Of a DNA stretch of 62,547 nucleotides, positions 1-8,347 are shown one piece after another. The stretch spans positions 1 through 62,547 of the forward strand of contig NZ_JAETXX010000008.1 in the NCBI RefSeq assembly GCF_021764745.1. The letters run 5' to 3'. Both the position numbers and the translations under genes were made by a program. Below the pieces are notes generated by a model that made no database searches, had not been told where the DNA came from, and saw only the letters and a program-made list of their open reading frames with translations. Positions within the stretch are counted from its first letter, which is position 1. Every line of letters starts with the position of its first letter. Source of the stretch: Joostella atrarenae (lineage in GTDB: Bacteria; Bacteroidota; Bacteroidia; Flavobacteriales; Flavobacteriaceae).

Positions 1-480
1 TACTGATGGTGTCCCTGGAACCGTATTAATGGAATAACTCACACTCCTAACAGAACTCCAACAGCCGGTTGAATTATTTCTAGCGCGTAAATAATAAGTA
101 GATCCACTACTTAAAGTTACACTCGCTGATGAATTACTTGTACTTGTCCCCGAAGATGAACTCTGCCAATACCACGTAATTCCACTTGGAGGTGTTCCCC
201 TTGTTAATACCGTACTCCCACAATTTTTAGTTATTGTTGGCACTGATGGGGCTCCCGGTACTGTATTAACTGAATAACTAATAGGGTTTGACGGTCCCCA
301 ACAACCTGAAGAACTGTTATATCCTCTTAAATAATATATAGTACCTGAAGTACGGGTAATACTTACTGAAGAATTACTCGTACTAGTCCCTGAAGATGAG
401 CTTTGCCAGTACCAAGTAATACCGCTCGGTGGTGAACCTCTGGTAATGATAGTACTACCACAATTTTTAGTTATACTCAG
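1..480 (-). repeat. 240-bp tandem coding repeat (80-aa Ig-like module)
   Basis: The DNA around 131-175 recurs at 371-415 with few changes, an exact 240-bp offset that keeps frame. It encodes successive Ig-like modules with the WYWQSSSSGTSTSNSS block. More copies may lie beyond the window. This is a protein-domain repeat, not a mobile repeat. Confidence 0.8.
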
Positions 481-843
481 TATAAGTGGTGCAGTGGGCA
501 TGGTTTCATCAATCCTTCCATTACAGTTATTATCTATACCATCACCGCATATTTCAGTAGCCCCTGGATGAACATTAGGATTATGGTCATCACAATCATC
601 TTCATTTGATGCATACCCAGGCCATTGAGGCTTGGAAGACTTGATACGAGGATTACCAGGTGCACCATATCCGTCATTATCATAATCCTTAGTTAACCAC
701 CACCAATCACCATCTCCTCCTCCATCTGGAGGAGGAAGAGCTCTAGTTGAAGAAGAAGTAGTAGTACTATCAATACTTTTTGTTTGCGAAAATAATGTGC
801 TTGTTATTAATAATACAATCCACAGTATAATGTTTTTAATCAT
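1..843 (-). CDS. N-terminus of a probable RHS/YD-type exported protein (partial, cut by window edge)
   Basis: An open frame of 281 codons starts at the ATG at 841-843 and runs off the left edge without a stop. It has a signal peptide (about residues 1-20, ending LFSQT) and a Ser/Thr/Pro/Gly linker. An acidic block at about 48-113 (DNDGYG, DDCDD, then TEICGDGIDNNCNGRIDE) is the putative metal-binding motif seen in MopE-type and thrombospondin-3-like proteins. Two tandem 80-residue Ig-like modules follow, with CGSTxLTRGxPPSGITWYWQ and YYLR...GCW blocks. From family knowledge, this layout commonly precedes DUF6443 and RHS repeats in Bacteroidetes. It lies 46 bp behind the PilP-like gene, so it is probably the last cargo gene of the secretion operon. 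The RHS identity of the missing part is inference. Confidence 0.75.
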   Translation of the reverse strand, partial: MIKNIILWIVLLITSTLFSQTKSIDSTTTSSSTRALPPPDGGGDGDWWWLTKDYDNDGYGAPGNPRIKSSKPQWPGYASNEDDCDDHNPNVHPGATEICGDGIDNNCNGRIDETMPTAPLILSITKNCGSTIITRGSPPSGITWYWQSSSSGTSTSNSSVSITRTSGTIYYLRGYNSSSGCWGPSNPISYSVNTVPGAPSVPTITKNCGSTVLTRGTPPSGITWYWQSSSSGTSTSNSSASVTLSSGSTYYLRARNNSTGCWSSVRSVSYSINTVPGTPSV

Positions 844-889
844 TCTTTTATAGGTTATAGTTAATAAGTAGGGCTATTAATATTTTGAA

Positions 890-1384
890 TTATTTAGAAA
901 ATATCTTAATTATTTCATTATCCTGTATAAGAACAATGGAATCTTTGTATACTTTTGAGATTTTTATATTATTATATTTCCCACCTTCTTTTATTCTTTT
1001 TAGTTGATTATCAATCTTTATTAAAGCAAGCTTAGCAGAGCTCTCCGACCCTTTCATATAACCCAAGTATTGAATTTTTGGCCATTTAACATTATTAATT
1101 GGTTTTGGCTTTTGTATAACAGGGATATACTCCTCTTTAGTCTTCTTTTTAGTAAACTTTTTTTGAGTATTGGCACCTAAAAAAGGATCTCTTATGACTG
1201 GATCTATTGAAAAAGTATCCTTTGCTAATCCTATAGTTTCAACTTTGGGATTCATAGCATAGGCGACTGTCGTTTCATGTTCGCTTTTATCGAAGAAATG
1301 AAAATACTTATTGAGAATTGATACCCAAATTATGACAAGTCCAATTCCTAAACCTATATTCAATTTTTTATTGTCTTTTATCAT
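890..1384 (-). CDS. PilP/GspC-like inner-membrane subunit of the T2SS/T4P-like machine
   Basis: This 164-aa protein has a short cytoplasmic start, one membrane segment (about residues 9-25), a lysine-rich linker and a C-terminal domain (about 100-164). The pattern YLGYMKG...ALIKID...KRIKEGGKYNNIKISKVYKDSIVL matches the homology region shared by GspC and PilP, which contacts the N-domains of the secretin. It overlaps the preceding lipoprotein gene by 4 nt and sits after the PilM/N- and PilO-like genes, the order of pilMNOP operons. The membrane anchor is GspC-like; PilP is usually a lipoprotein. Function is assigned from architecture and position, not strong identity. Confidence 0.65.
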   Translation of the reverse strand: MIKDNKKLNIGLGIGLVIIWVSILNKYFHFFDKSEHETTVAYAMNPKVETIGLAKDTFSIDPVIRDPFLGANTQKKFTKKKTKEEYIPVIQKPKPINNVKWPKIQYLGYMKGSESSAKLALIKIDNQLKRIKEGGKYNNIKISKVYKDSIVLIQDNEIIKIFSK

Positions 1385-2340
1385 TGAATGGTTATTTTTC
1401 TATTACTACTATATTCACTTTGATTCCCGGCTTCATCCAACGTCTTTACTCTCCAATAGTAATCTCCATTGTCTGTGAATGTATATTCTCGTTCATTTAC
1501 TGAAGTTTCAAATTCAATAACCCCATCTGTAAACTCTACATTCTTAGCTAATTGTAGAATTGACTTTGTAGGTGACGAAATAACTCCAAGATCATTTGCT
1601 ACTTCCCAGTTAAAAGTAACTGTATCACCACTAACAGCATTGTCTTCAGGTGTCATTAAGGCGGGAACATTTGGTGCTTTTTTGTCTATATATATCTTCC
1701 GTGAGGTATAAACAGTTTCACTCTCTTCATTAACACCCTTCACCCGCCATGAATACAAAGCATCATCCACTATTTCAGAGGCATCTAAAGTATAGTTATT
1801 AGAAGTTAATCCCTCTTCATGAATAATTGTTTCTGTATTGTTAGAAACTGTTTTATCAATTTCAAGAACATAATCAAGAGCATTTTTATTGAATTCCCAT
1901 GTAAGTAAAATGGATTGCGTTGTGTTGGTGTAAAAATTATCAGATGGAGATTTTAAAAACAATGTTTGTTCTGATAAATCACTCGAAGATGCTACTTGAA
2001 AATTTATTTCTTTAGTATACGTAGTGGTATATGCAGAATTCTCCCCTCTTACCTTCCAAACAAATCTACCAGTATTAAAAGGTAAGTTAACATGGCTCCC
2101 TAAAGCCAGTGTATCATAGAGCACTTTTCCTGTAGAAGTACTGGTTACAAAGAGACGATATTTTTTTGCCCCGTCAATTTCGCCCCATCTAAATTCAACA
2201 GAATTACTACTAATAGTATCCCCTTCTTTTGGAAAAATCACTTGAATATTCTCTTCTTCAATATCTTCTTCAAAAACATCATCACAACTTAGAAATGATA
2301 TGAATCCTATGCACAAAAAAATATTAATTAATCTTTTCAT
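1381..2340 (-). CDS. Lipoprotein with tandem fibronectin/Ig-like domains in the secretion operon
   Basis: This 319-aa protein has a lipoprotein signal peptide (lipobox FLSC, Cys near residue 19) and an acidic stretch. Three repeats of about 90 aa follow, each with a Pro start, a central VxFxW or ILLTWEF strand and a closing YxWRVK or FVWKVR strand (about 35-117, 125-217, 223-319), a fibronectin-III-like pattern. It overlaps the PilO-like gene by 17 nt and the PilP-like gene by 4 nt, so it is translationally tied to the machine. Possible roles are a secretin-associated lipoprotein (pilotin-like) or an exposed accessory. No family with known function is recognised. Confidence 0.7.
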   Translation of the reverse strand: MKRLINIFLCIGFISFLSCDDVFEEDIEEENIQVIFPKEGDTISSNSVEFRWGEIDGAKKYRLFVTSTSTGKVLYDTLALGSHVNLPFNTGRFVWKVRGENSAYTTTYTKEINFQVASSSDLSEQTLFLKSPSDNFYTNTTQSILLTWEFNKNALDYVLEIDKTVSNNTETIIHEEGLTSNNYTLDASEIVDDALYSWRVKGVNEESETVYTSRKIYIDKKAPNVPALMTPEDNAVSGDTVTFNWEVANDLGVISSPTKSILQLAKNVEFTDGVIEFETSVNEREYTFTDNGDYYWRVKTLDEAGNQSEYSSNRKITIQ

Positions 2341-2848
2341 AATTCTGAAATATTAAATTTACTTTTAAATTTTCACGATTTTTTTTATAGTCTTTGACTT
2401 TTTCAAAATCAACACTAACAACGGTTGAAGCTGTAAAATTTCTTTCAAATGAATACACAAGTTCTAATAGTTTATTATAAGTACCGGAAAGTCTTAACTG
2501 ATTTGTATATGTGATTAAATGACCATCATTAAATTCATGTGTTTGATTTAAATGATCTATTGTCACTTCATCATAATCAGATACAAATTCAAGTATCTTA
2601 CGTTGTACTTTTTCTGGAGTGATTTCATTCTGATGTTGATTTAAATTATACGAAGTCGTATTTTTTATTAAATTCTGAGCATTAAAAGTACGCTCATCTA
2701 TTTCCCTTAACCGATTTTCACTTTGCTTCATTTGATCATAAGACGCCATGGTCAACTTAAAGGATCGCTTATATGATGCCAAAAAAAGAATGATAGCTAT
2801 TAAGCCTAATGCAATTAATTTTACTTTATATGAATATTGTTCAAACAT
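2324..2848 (-). CDS. PilO/GspM-like inner-membrane subunit
   Basis: This 174-aa protein has one N-terminal membrane segment (about 9-25), a coiled-coil stretch (about 35-70, KQSENRLREIDERT) and a C-terminal alpha/beta domain. The domain contains LRLSGTYNKLLELVYSFERN, the characteristic PilO pattern (GxYxxLxxLxxxFE). PilO/GspM dimerises and links the PilM/N or GspL platform to PilP/GspC. The start codon overlaps the end of the GspL-like gene by 1 nt, indicating coupled translation. Confidence 0.7.
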   Translation of the reverse strand: MFEQYSYKVKLIALGLIAIILFLASYKRSFKLTMASYDQMKQSENRLREIDERTFNAQNLIKNTTSYNLNQHQNEITPEKVQRKILEFVSDYDEVTIDHLNQTHEFNDGHLITYTNQLRLSGTYNKLLELVYSFERNFTASTVVSVDFEKVKDYKKNRENLKVNLIFQNYEKIN

Positions 2849-4032
2849 TATTTATAAATAATTCTAAAAATAAATTCTGATTTCTTTCCCTTGTCCAACC
2901 CAACATTTAAAATTTCTATTTTTTGAACCCAAGATTTTTTTTGTAATAGCTCCAACCATAAACTTACAGCTTTGCTATGCTCAGCAATTCCCGATATCTC
3001 AATGACCTGAAGCTCTTTATCCACCTTTTCCTTATTCTTTATTCCTTTTAATAATGGATTTATTTTAAGTGAATTCAACGTAATATCCTCCGGGGTTGAA
3101 CTTCCTAATTCATAGATGTAATAAGAAAAAAATTTATCATTTAACTGACCTGATTCCTCCATAATAATCTGCTGTTGATTCCACCATTTTTCTAGTTCAA
3201 TCAATTGGTTATAATTCTCCTTTTTAAGGTATAACTCCGATTCATATCTTACATATTCATTATTATAATAATCCAATAAAAGATAGCTAGTTAATAAACC
3301 TGTGAAAGAAAGAATGATCATTACTATAACACCATAAGAAAACCATTTTTTATAACGGTCTTCATTCTTATTATTCTCAAAAACAGTAACATCATATAGT
3401 ATCCGCTCACTGGGGAAAAGATAATTAATTAAGGTTCCGAAAAGAGGTAAAACACTCGGGGAAAATTTGGTATTGTCTATTTCGACCATTTCATTACAAG
3501 TACTATTTTCATCATTCAATTCTACAATTGTAATATCATTTTCACTATAGAATAAATAACTATCTACTTGAACCTTTTTTTCTTTTACCAATGGCATTAT
3601 CAACATTCCTACAAAAGGACCTATACTATAATCTATCGGATGAATTTTTAAAGGTAATAATCGTTCTATAATATCTTTAAAAGTATCCTTTCTAATAACG
3701 GAGGTATTATTGGCTTTTTCAGTTGAATATACATAGCTATAAAATTCGTCTATAGATACTTTATTCAAAAAGAAATCTTTTCGAACATTCTCATGGGCTC
3801 CTAAAATCTTACTCACTACGCTTTTCCCCTGTATATTTAAAAGCACCTTCATTTTTGAAGAAACCTGCTTTAGTAAGTCATCCTGAGTTAACTTATAGTG
3901 TATTTGGGAAATTTCAACTTTAGATCCTTTTCTTTTACAAATTAATAGATCAAATAAAGTTAGCTCTCCTGAATTTACACCTATAACAGCATAGGTTTGA
4001 TTTTTAAATATATCAGTTAATGATTGTTCCAT
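2848..4032 (-). CDS. GspL-like (PilM-PilN fusion-type) platform protein
   Basis: This 394-aa protein has a cytoplasmic N-terminal region of about 225 residues, one membrane segment near 230-255 (YGVIVMIILSFTGLLTSYLL) and a periplasmic coiled coil. A PilN-like domain follows at about 270-394 (WWNQQQ, ITLNSLKINP, IEISGIAEHSKAVSLWLELLQ). This is the GspL layout: a PilM-like actin-fold domain joined through the membrane to PilN. In known systems GspL/PilM recruits the GspE/PilB ATPase. The PilM half is too diverged to show nucleotide-binding motifs. It sits between the secretin and PilO-like genes. Confidence 0.68.
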   Translation of the reverse strand: MEQSLTDIFKNQTYAVIGVNSGELTLFDLLICKRKGSKVEISQIHYKLTQDDLLKQVSSKMKVLLNIQGKSVVSKILGAHENVRKDFFLNKVSIDEFYSYVYSTEKANNTSVIRKDTFKDIIERLLPLKIHPIDYSIGPFVGMLIMPLVKEKKVQVDSYLFYSENDITIVELNDENSTCNEMVEIDNTKFSPSVLPLFGTLINYLFPSERILYDVTVFENNKNEDRYKKWFSYGVIVMIILSFTGLLTSYLLLDYYNNEYVRYESELYLKKENYNQLIELEKWWNQQQIIMEESGQLNDKFFSYYIYELGSSTPEDITLNSLKINPLLKGIKNKEKVDKELQVIEISGIAEHSKAVSLWLELLQKKSWVQKIEILNVGLDKGKKSEFIFRIIYK

Positions 4033-4041
4033 GGATTACAA

Positions 4042-5940
4042 CTAATAAACTACTGTTGGTTTTATAAAAACGTGTAACTTGGATTTCTCCGCCCTTTTTG
4101 ACCTACTGCTAAAAAACCATTTGATAATTGGAATTCTAGAAAGTAATGGTGTGCCTGTACCTGAATTTTCCCTTTCTAGCTCATCCAAACCTCCTAATAA
4201 AATCATTTCATCATTTCGCACTCGTATCAAAGACTCAAACTGTTGGGTAGCTTTTCCGGGAGGTGCATTTTCTCCTTGCCTTCCTAAAAAGGAACTTCTT
4301 TCCACCACAATATTTAGAGTAATTTGTTCGTCTCGGGATACAAAAGGTTTTATATTAACACTTAAATTTGCATCCGTTGATTTCCATTGCCCTGATTGTA
4401 AAATATCATTCCCCAATCCACTATTTATTAGTCGGTTATTTTGTTCAAAATAATAGCTTGTTTCTCCAATGGATATACTCGCTTCATGTCCGTTTAAAGT
4501 AGATATCTTAGGAGTTGATTTCATATTTATAATGGAATTGTTCTCTAAAGCTCTCAGGCTCATATAAAAATTCTCTGTTACCTTACCTAGGTTAAAAATT
4601 CCAAAACCATTAAATGCCTCTATCAGACTATTAATTGATGAAGAATTTAATTGTACATCAACTGTTGGAAATAGTACTCCGGATGTAGGCTTTACCTCAT
4701 TGCTCAATCCCGCCTGTATTCCGGTTTTAATTTCATTGGACTTTTGATATTGTACAATTAATACTTCAATAAGTATCATAGGAACCACAACATCTACTTG
4801 CTTTATATACTCCTTTATTTCCTCAATCCTTGGTCTGGATCCGGCTACCACAAACCCATTTAGCTCTATGAACTCTTTAATCTCTACATCGGTTATAAGA
4901 TCTGCTGGTAAAATTTCCATCACTGTTTCTATAGTGCGGTTTTGAAGTTGAATGAGTTCTGTACTGCGAAGTCCCTCAGTATTCTGATCTCCTATAAGAT
5001 AAAATCCGTCTTTTTTCTTATAGGTAAATTTCTTTCCTTTAAAAATATGATCCAGAAGTTCATCAAAACTAAAATTACTAGCAACCATTGTAGTTGTTAA
5101 AACCTCTGGTTTGTTATACATAAAGTAATTGATTCCCATTTTCTCCGCCACCAAAGCAATAAGTGAAAAAACATCGGCATCATACGCTTTAATACTTAAC
5201 TGTCCATTTGGTAATATATCTACCTCTGCAGTAGATTTTAATGCTTCCAATTTCTGAACACTGGAAGCTTTTGTTCCTCCTTTTCTAGTGTTGGAATCAT
5301 TAATTTGCTTTCCCAACACATAAAAGCCATTATCATCTATTGATAATGCCAGGTTATTTGATTGAGCCATCATTTCAAGTACCTGATCAAAAGGTCTGTT
5401 TATAATATATGAAGAAATCAGTTCGTCATTAATAGCTCGAGAAATGATAATATTCTTATTACTCAGATCAGTAATTTTTTTAGCTACACTATGAAGAGAA
5501 TCTTGAGAAAGTTTAAGCGATAGAAAATCATTTTCCTTATTATATGTTATATTTAACTCCTTTGGAGCCTCCTTTTTAACTACCTTCCGCTCAATTTCCG
5601 GTTTTTTAAAAACAATAATATTATTAATTATCTGAATATCTACATCATATTTTTTAGCAACGAATAAAAATATATCTATCACGGAAATATCATAAAAACT
5701 ACTTTCCACAACTTGTGAAAGATCCGAATCGGCACTGATATTTATTTGATGCTCTGCGGCAATAGAATTCAAAAAATCATACAAGGTTAATCCAGTAATA
5801 TCAATACGAACAGTTTCATTAAGTGCCGGGTGTTCTATCGCAAAAGTATCCAATACAGCTTTTAGGCTTTCTGATTGTGCTTGCGCTAATACCGTATAAG
5901 ACCATAGTAATATCATTAAACATAGTAAAATCTTTTTCAT
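4042..5940 (-). CDS. Secretin (GspD/PilQ family) outer-membrane channel
   Basis: This 632-aa protein has a signal peptide (about 1-20, ending VLAQA). Several short N-domains follow (about 45-105, 130-200, 235-315; TLYDFLNSIAAEHQINISADSDLSQ is STN-like). An N3-type domain lies near 325-390 (GFVVAGSRPRIEEIKEYIKQVD). The C-terminal secretin domain shows ILIEVLIVQYQKS, STPKISTLNGHEASISIGE and the terminal IPIIKWFFSSRSKRAEKSKLHVFIKPTVV. It forms the multimeric exit pore of type II secretion or type IV pili. A 4-bp gap separates it from the ATPase gene. Secretins are uncommon in Bacteroidetes. Confidence 0.93.
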   Translation of the reverse strand: MKKILLCLMILLWSYTVLAQAQSESLKAVLDTFAIEHPALNETVRIDITGLTLYDFLNSIAAEHQINISADSDLSQVVESSFYDISVIDIFLFVAKKYDVDIQIINNIIVFKKPEIERKVVKKEAPKELNITYNKENDFLSLKLSQDSLHSVAKKITDLSNKNIIISRAINDELISSYIINRPFDQVLEMMAQSNNLALSIDDNGFYVLGKQINDSNTRKGGTKASSVQKLEALKSTAEVDILPNGQLSIKAYDADVFSLIALVAEKMGINYFMYNKPEVLTTTMVASNFSFDELLDHIFKGKKFTYKKKDGFYLIGDQNTEGLRSTELIQLQNRTIETVMEILPADLITDVEIKEFIELNGFVVAGSRPRIEEIKEYIKQVDVVVPMILIEVLIVQYQKSNEIKTGIQAGLSNEVKPTSGVLFPTVDVQLNSSSINSLIEAFNGFGIFNLGKVTENFYMSLRALENNSIINMKSTPKISTLNGHEASISIGETSYYFEQNNRLINSGLGNDILQSGQWKSTDANLSVNIKPFVSRDEQITLNIVVERSSFLGRQGENAPPGKATQQFESLIRVRNDEMILLGGLDELERENSGTGTPLLSRIPIIKWFFSSRSKRAEKSKLHVFIKPTVVY

Positions 5941-5944
5941 ACAA

Positions 5945-7366
5945 TTACTTATTTATTAGTAGTGAATAAATTTCTTCCAAAGAGGTATTCCCCTGAGAGA
6001 AAATCTTAAAAGCCTTAGTGGACAAACTGTTTTTATGAAAATCTTTGGAGACACCCTCCGTCGTTCCATTGGTTACCATATTTATAACCTCTTTAGTAAC
6101 TTGTATAAATTCATAAATGGCAGTTCTCCCTTTATATCCAGTATAATAACAATCTGGACAGCCCACAGCTTTGTAATGAGTTTCAAGTATAAACGGTGGT
6201 GTATATCCCTGCGGCAAACTATCTTCTGATAAAGATTCTTTAACTTTACATGAGTTGCATAATAAACGTATCAAGCGCTGGGCAACAGAGATATTTAAGG
6301 TTTCACTAATGTAAAATGAAGGCACTCCCATATCCATTAACCGTGTCAAGGTTCCCATAGCAGAATTGGTATGTATTGTAGAGAGTACTAAATGTCCAGT
6401 TAAGGAAGCCCTTATAGCCATTTGAGCTGTTTCTGCATCCCGAATTTCTCCTAGCATAATTATATCCGGATCTTGTCTTAGAAAGGAACGCAAAGCAGCA
6501 GAGAATGTCAATCCGATATCTTCTTTTAATTGTACCTGATTAATTCCCTGTAAGGTATACTCAATAGGATCCTCAACAGTCAAGATATTCCGTTTGGAAT
6601 CATTTAAGTATTTTAAAGTAGCGTACAAAGTTGTCGTTTTCCCAGAACCCGTAGGACCACTTATGAGTACAATTCCATTGCTTTTCTTTACCCCCTCCAA
6701 ATATATTTTTTTCTCTTCTTTGCTCATTCCTAATTGATCCAAGGAAATATTTGAGGTATCTCTCCCTAAAATTCTCATCACCACTTTCTCTCCGTATAAA
6801 GTCGGTAAAATTGAAACTCTGATATCAAAATCTTCGAAATTAATCCTACCATCCTGCGGTAGTCGCTTTTCAGTAATATCTAGATTAGATTCTATTTTTA
6901 TCCGATTGATCAGAGCTAAGTAATTTTCTAAGGGGATATTGTATTTTTCAATTAATAAACCATCAATTCTTAATCTGATTCTGGCCTTATCTTCAAAAAC
7001 TTCAAAATGAATATCACTACTCCCTATAGATTTAGCCTCTTGAATAATTTCCTCTAGAAATTCTCTTTCTTCATAAGAACCATTTTTAGAGGTATTCGAT
7101 ACATTTTCCTTATTTTCCTGTTTTCGATAATATCTAAAAAGCGCTTGATTGATGATATCCTTAGATAAAGGGATCAGCACAATTTCTTTTCCAAAATAAA
7201 GCGCAAGTTCTTCTTTTATACCCGAAACCTGATGCTCTTCATCTATATAAAACTCACAAGTTATCGTATCAACACCTTTTGGAATAATTCTAAAGCCGTA
7301 CGCTAAATCTGAGGTAATCAGTTGTTGTAATGCTACTTCTATTTGTATTTCTTGAGTTGGTATCAT
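5945..7366 (-). CDS. GspE/PilB-type assembly ATPase
   Basis: This 473-aa protein has a short N-terminal domain (about 1-90). The core follows, with the Asp box (GSSDIHFE), Walker A GPTGSGKTTTLY (about 238-249), Walker B with IIMLGEIRDAETAQ, and the His box (SLTGHLVLSTIHTN). A zinc tetracysteine (CNSC near 370, CPDC near 403) is typical of GspE/PilB and absent from PilT. It powers pseudopilus or pilus polymerisation at the inner membrane. No PilT retraction ATPase is seen, which favours a secretion-type pseudopilus over twitching pili. Confidence 0.94.
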   Translation of the reverse strand: MIPTQEIQIEVALQQLITSDLAYGFRIIPKGVDTITCEFYIDEEHQVSGIKEELALYFGKEIVLIPLSKDIINQALFRYYRKQENKENVSNTSKNGSYEEREFLEEIIQEAKSIGSSDIHFEVFEDKARIRLRIDGLLIEKYNIPLENYLALINRIKIESNLDITEKRLPQDGRINFEDFDIRVSILPTLYGEKVVMRILGRDTSNISLDQLGMSKEEKKIYLEGVKKSNGIVLISGPTGSGKTTTLYATLKYLNDSKRNILTVEDPIEYTLQGINQVQLKEDIGLTFSAALRSFLRQDPDIIMLGEIRDAETAQMAIRASLTGHLVLSTIHTNSAMGTLTRLMDMGVPSFYISETLNISVAQRLIRLLCNSCKVKESLSEDSLPQGYTPPFILETHYKAVGCPDCYYTGYKGRTAIYEFIQVTKEVINMVTNGTTEGVSKDFHKNSLSTKAFKIFSQGNTSLEEIYSLLINK

Positions 7367-7372
7367 TAAGGG

Positions 7373-7888
7373 TTAAATTAAATAACTATCAAATAAGTTT
7401 TTACCTGCCATATAACTATAAGTCAAAACACCTATCAGAAATATGCTGAGATACCCAGCTAATGGAATCGTCTGTCCATTTTTATATCTGTTCTTAAAAA
7501 AGAAAAACAAAACAAGTGAAAACAGTAGACTCGTTATGAAAAAAAGAAGATAATTACTATAATTAAACAGTGGAGAAACCGCTATAAATATAAGTAAGTC
7601 TCCTATTCCAATTTGGGATTTAAAAATATTTACCAGCCTCTTATTTTTTAGTGAATAATAAATTATAAGAACTAAAAAATTTAGAAGTAAAAAACTATTT
7701 ATCCATACCATTTGATGCCAAAAATCGACTTTTTTAAAATTCAAAAACACTGTAAAAACACCAATCGTAATTGGCAAAACTATATGAATCAATCGCTTTT
7801 GAATATCTTGATAAAAAATTATCAAAAAGCATATAATTAAAACACTATACACCAAGGGCTCTTTATAAATTATATATTTCTCCATCAA
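7373..7888 (-). CDS. Minimal A24-family prepilin peptidase
   Basis: This 171-aa protein has about six membrane segments. Both catalytic aspartates of the A24 family are present: D28 in FYQDIQKRLI (usual pattern D-x-x-x-R-x-I) and D98 in IGIGD (GxGD motif). The IPLAGYL segment near 140 resembles the IPFGPFL block of PilD. The N-terminal methyltransferase domain with its zinc cysteines is missing. It would cleave the pseudopilins encoded around it at G-x-x-x-x-E sites. Its stop overlaps the ATPase gene region closely (6-bp gap), and its start overlaps the G-like pseudopilin gene by 4 nt. Confidence 0.75.
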   Translation of the reverse strand: MMEKYIIYKEPLVYSVLIICFLIIFYQDIQKRLIHIVLPITIGVFTVFLNFKKVDFWHQMVWINSFLLLNFLVLIIYYSLKNKRLVNIFKSQIGIGDLLIFIAVSPLFNYSNYLLFFITSLLFSLVLFFFFKNRYKNGQTIPLAGYLSIFLIGVLTYSYMAGKNLFDSYLI

Positions 7889-8331
7889 TCCTTAATTACT
7901 TCCAACAATATTTTATTTTGATCTATTTCCCATGTATTGAAACTTCCATCACCATCAAAATCTGAAATGGCAGTAGCCCTTGCTTTAAAACCGCTTGGAG
8001 AAGCTTCAATAATTTCAATTTTATAAACGGCTTGGCCTCCATCAGATATGGTTTTAGCATGCTCAAACCCAAGAGCTTCAAAATCTGTTGTATATTTAGA
8101 GTATCTGTAAAAGTGGCTCTTCTCTAAACCATACACGTGATTGAGCATACTTTGCGCTTCGATAGCTTTTGCTTGGGTGATAACGGAGGTTTGATTTGGC
8201 AATACCAGGAGAATTAAAATCCCTATGATGCACAATACAATTAATAGCTCCGACATGGAATAACCGGGAACTTTTCCCCTTAGCTTTTTCAAAGCATACA
8301 GCTTGCTTTTAATTACTTTTATAGTTTTCAT
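7885..8331 (-). CDS. Major pseudopilin, GspG/PilE-like
   Basis: This 148-aa protein has a 23-residue basic leader ending in Gly, then YSMSELLIVLCIIGILILLVLPN. That is the class III prepilin signature with Glu at mature position 5; residue +1 is Tyr instead of the usual Phe. The C-terminal domain carries DFDGDGSFNTWEID, an acidic loop resembling the calcium-binding end of T2SS GspG. It is the likely main subunit of the pseudopilus piston. It lies between the GspF-like and peptidase genes. Confidence 0.85.
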   Translation of the reverse strand: MKTIKVIKSKLYALKKLRGKVPGYSMSELLIVLCIIGILILLVLPNQTSVITQAKAIEAQSMLNHVYGLEKSHFYRYSKYTTDFEALGFEHAKTISDGGQAVYKIEIIEASPSGFKARATAISDFDGDGSFNTWEIDQNKILLEVIKD

Positions 8332-8347
8332 TGTTTAGGTATTTGTA

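Noticed and set aside
1-480. Mobile or satellite repeat of 240 bp
   Set aside because: The period is a multiple of three, stays in frame and encodes an Ig-like module, so it is a coding domain repeat.
5945-7366. PilT-type retraction ATPase, implying twitching pili
   Set aside because: The zinc tetracysteine and N-terminal domain mark it as an assembly ATPase of GspE/PilB type, and no second ATPase is present.
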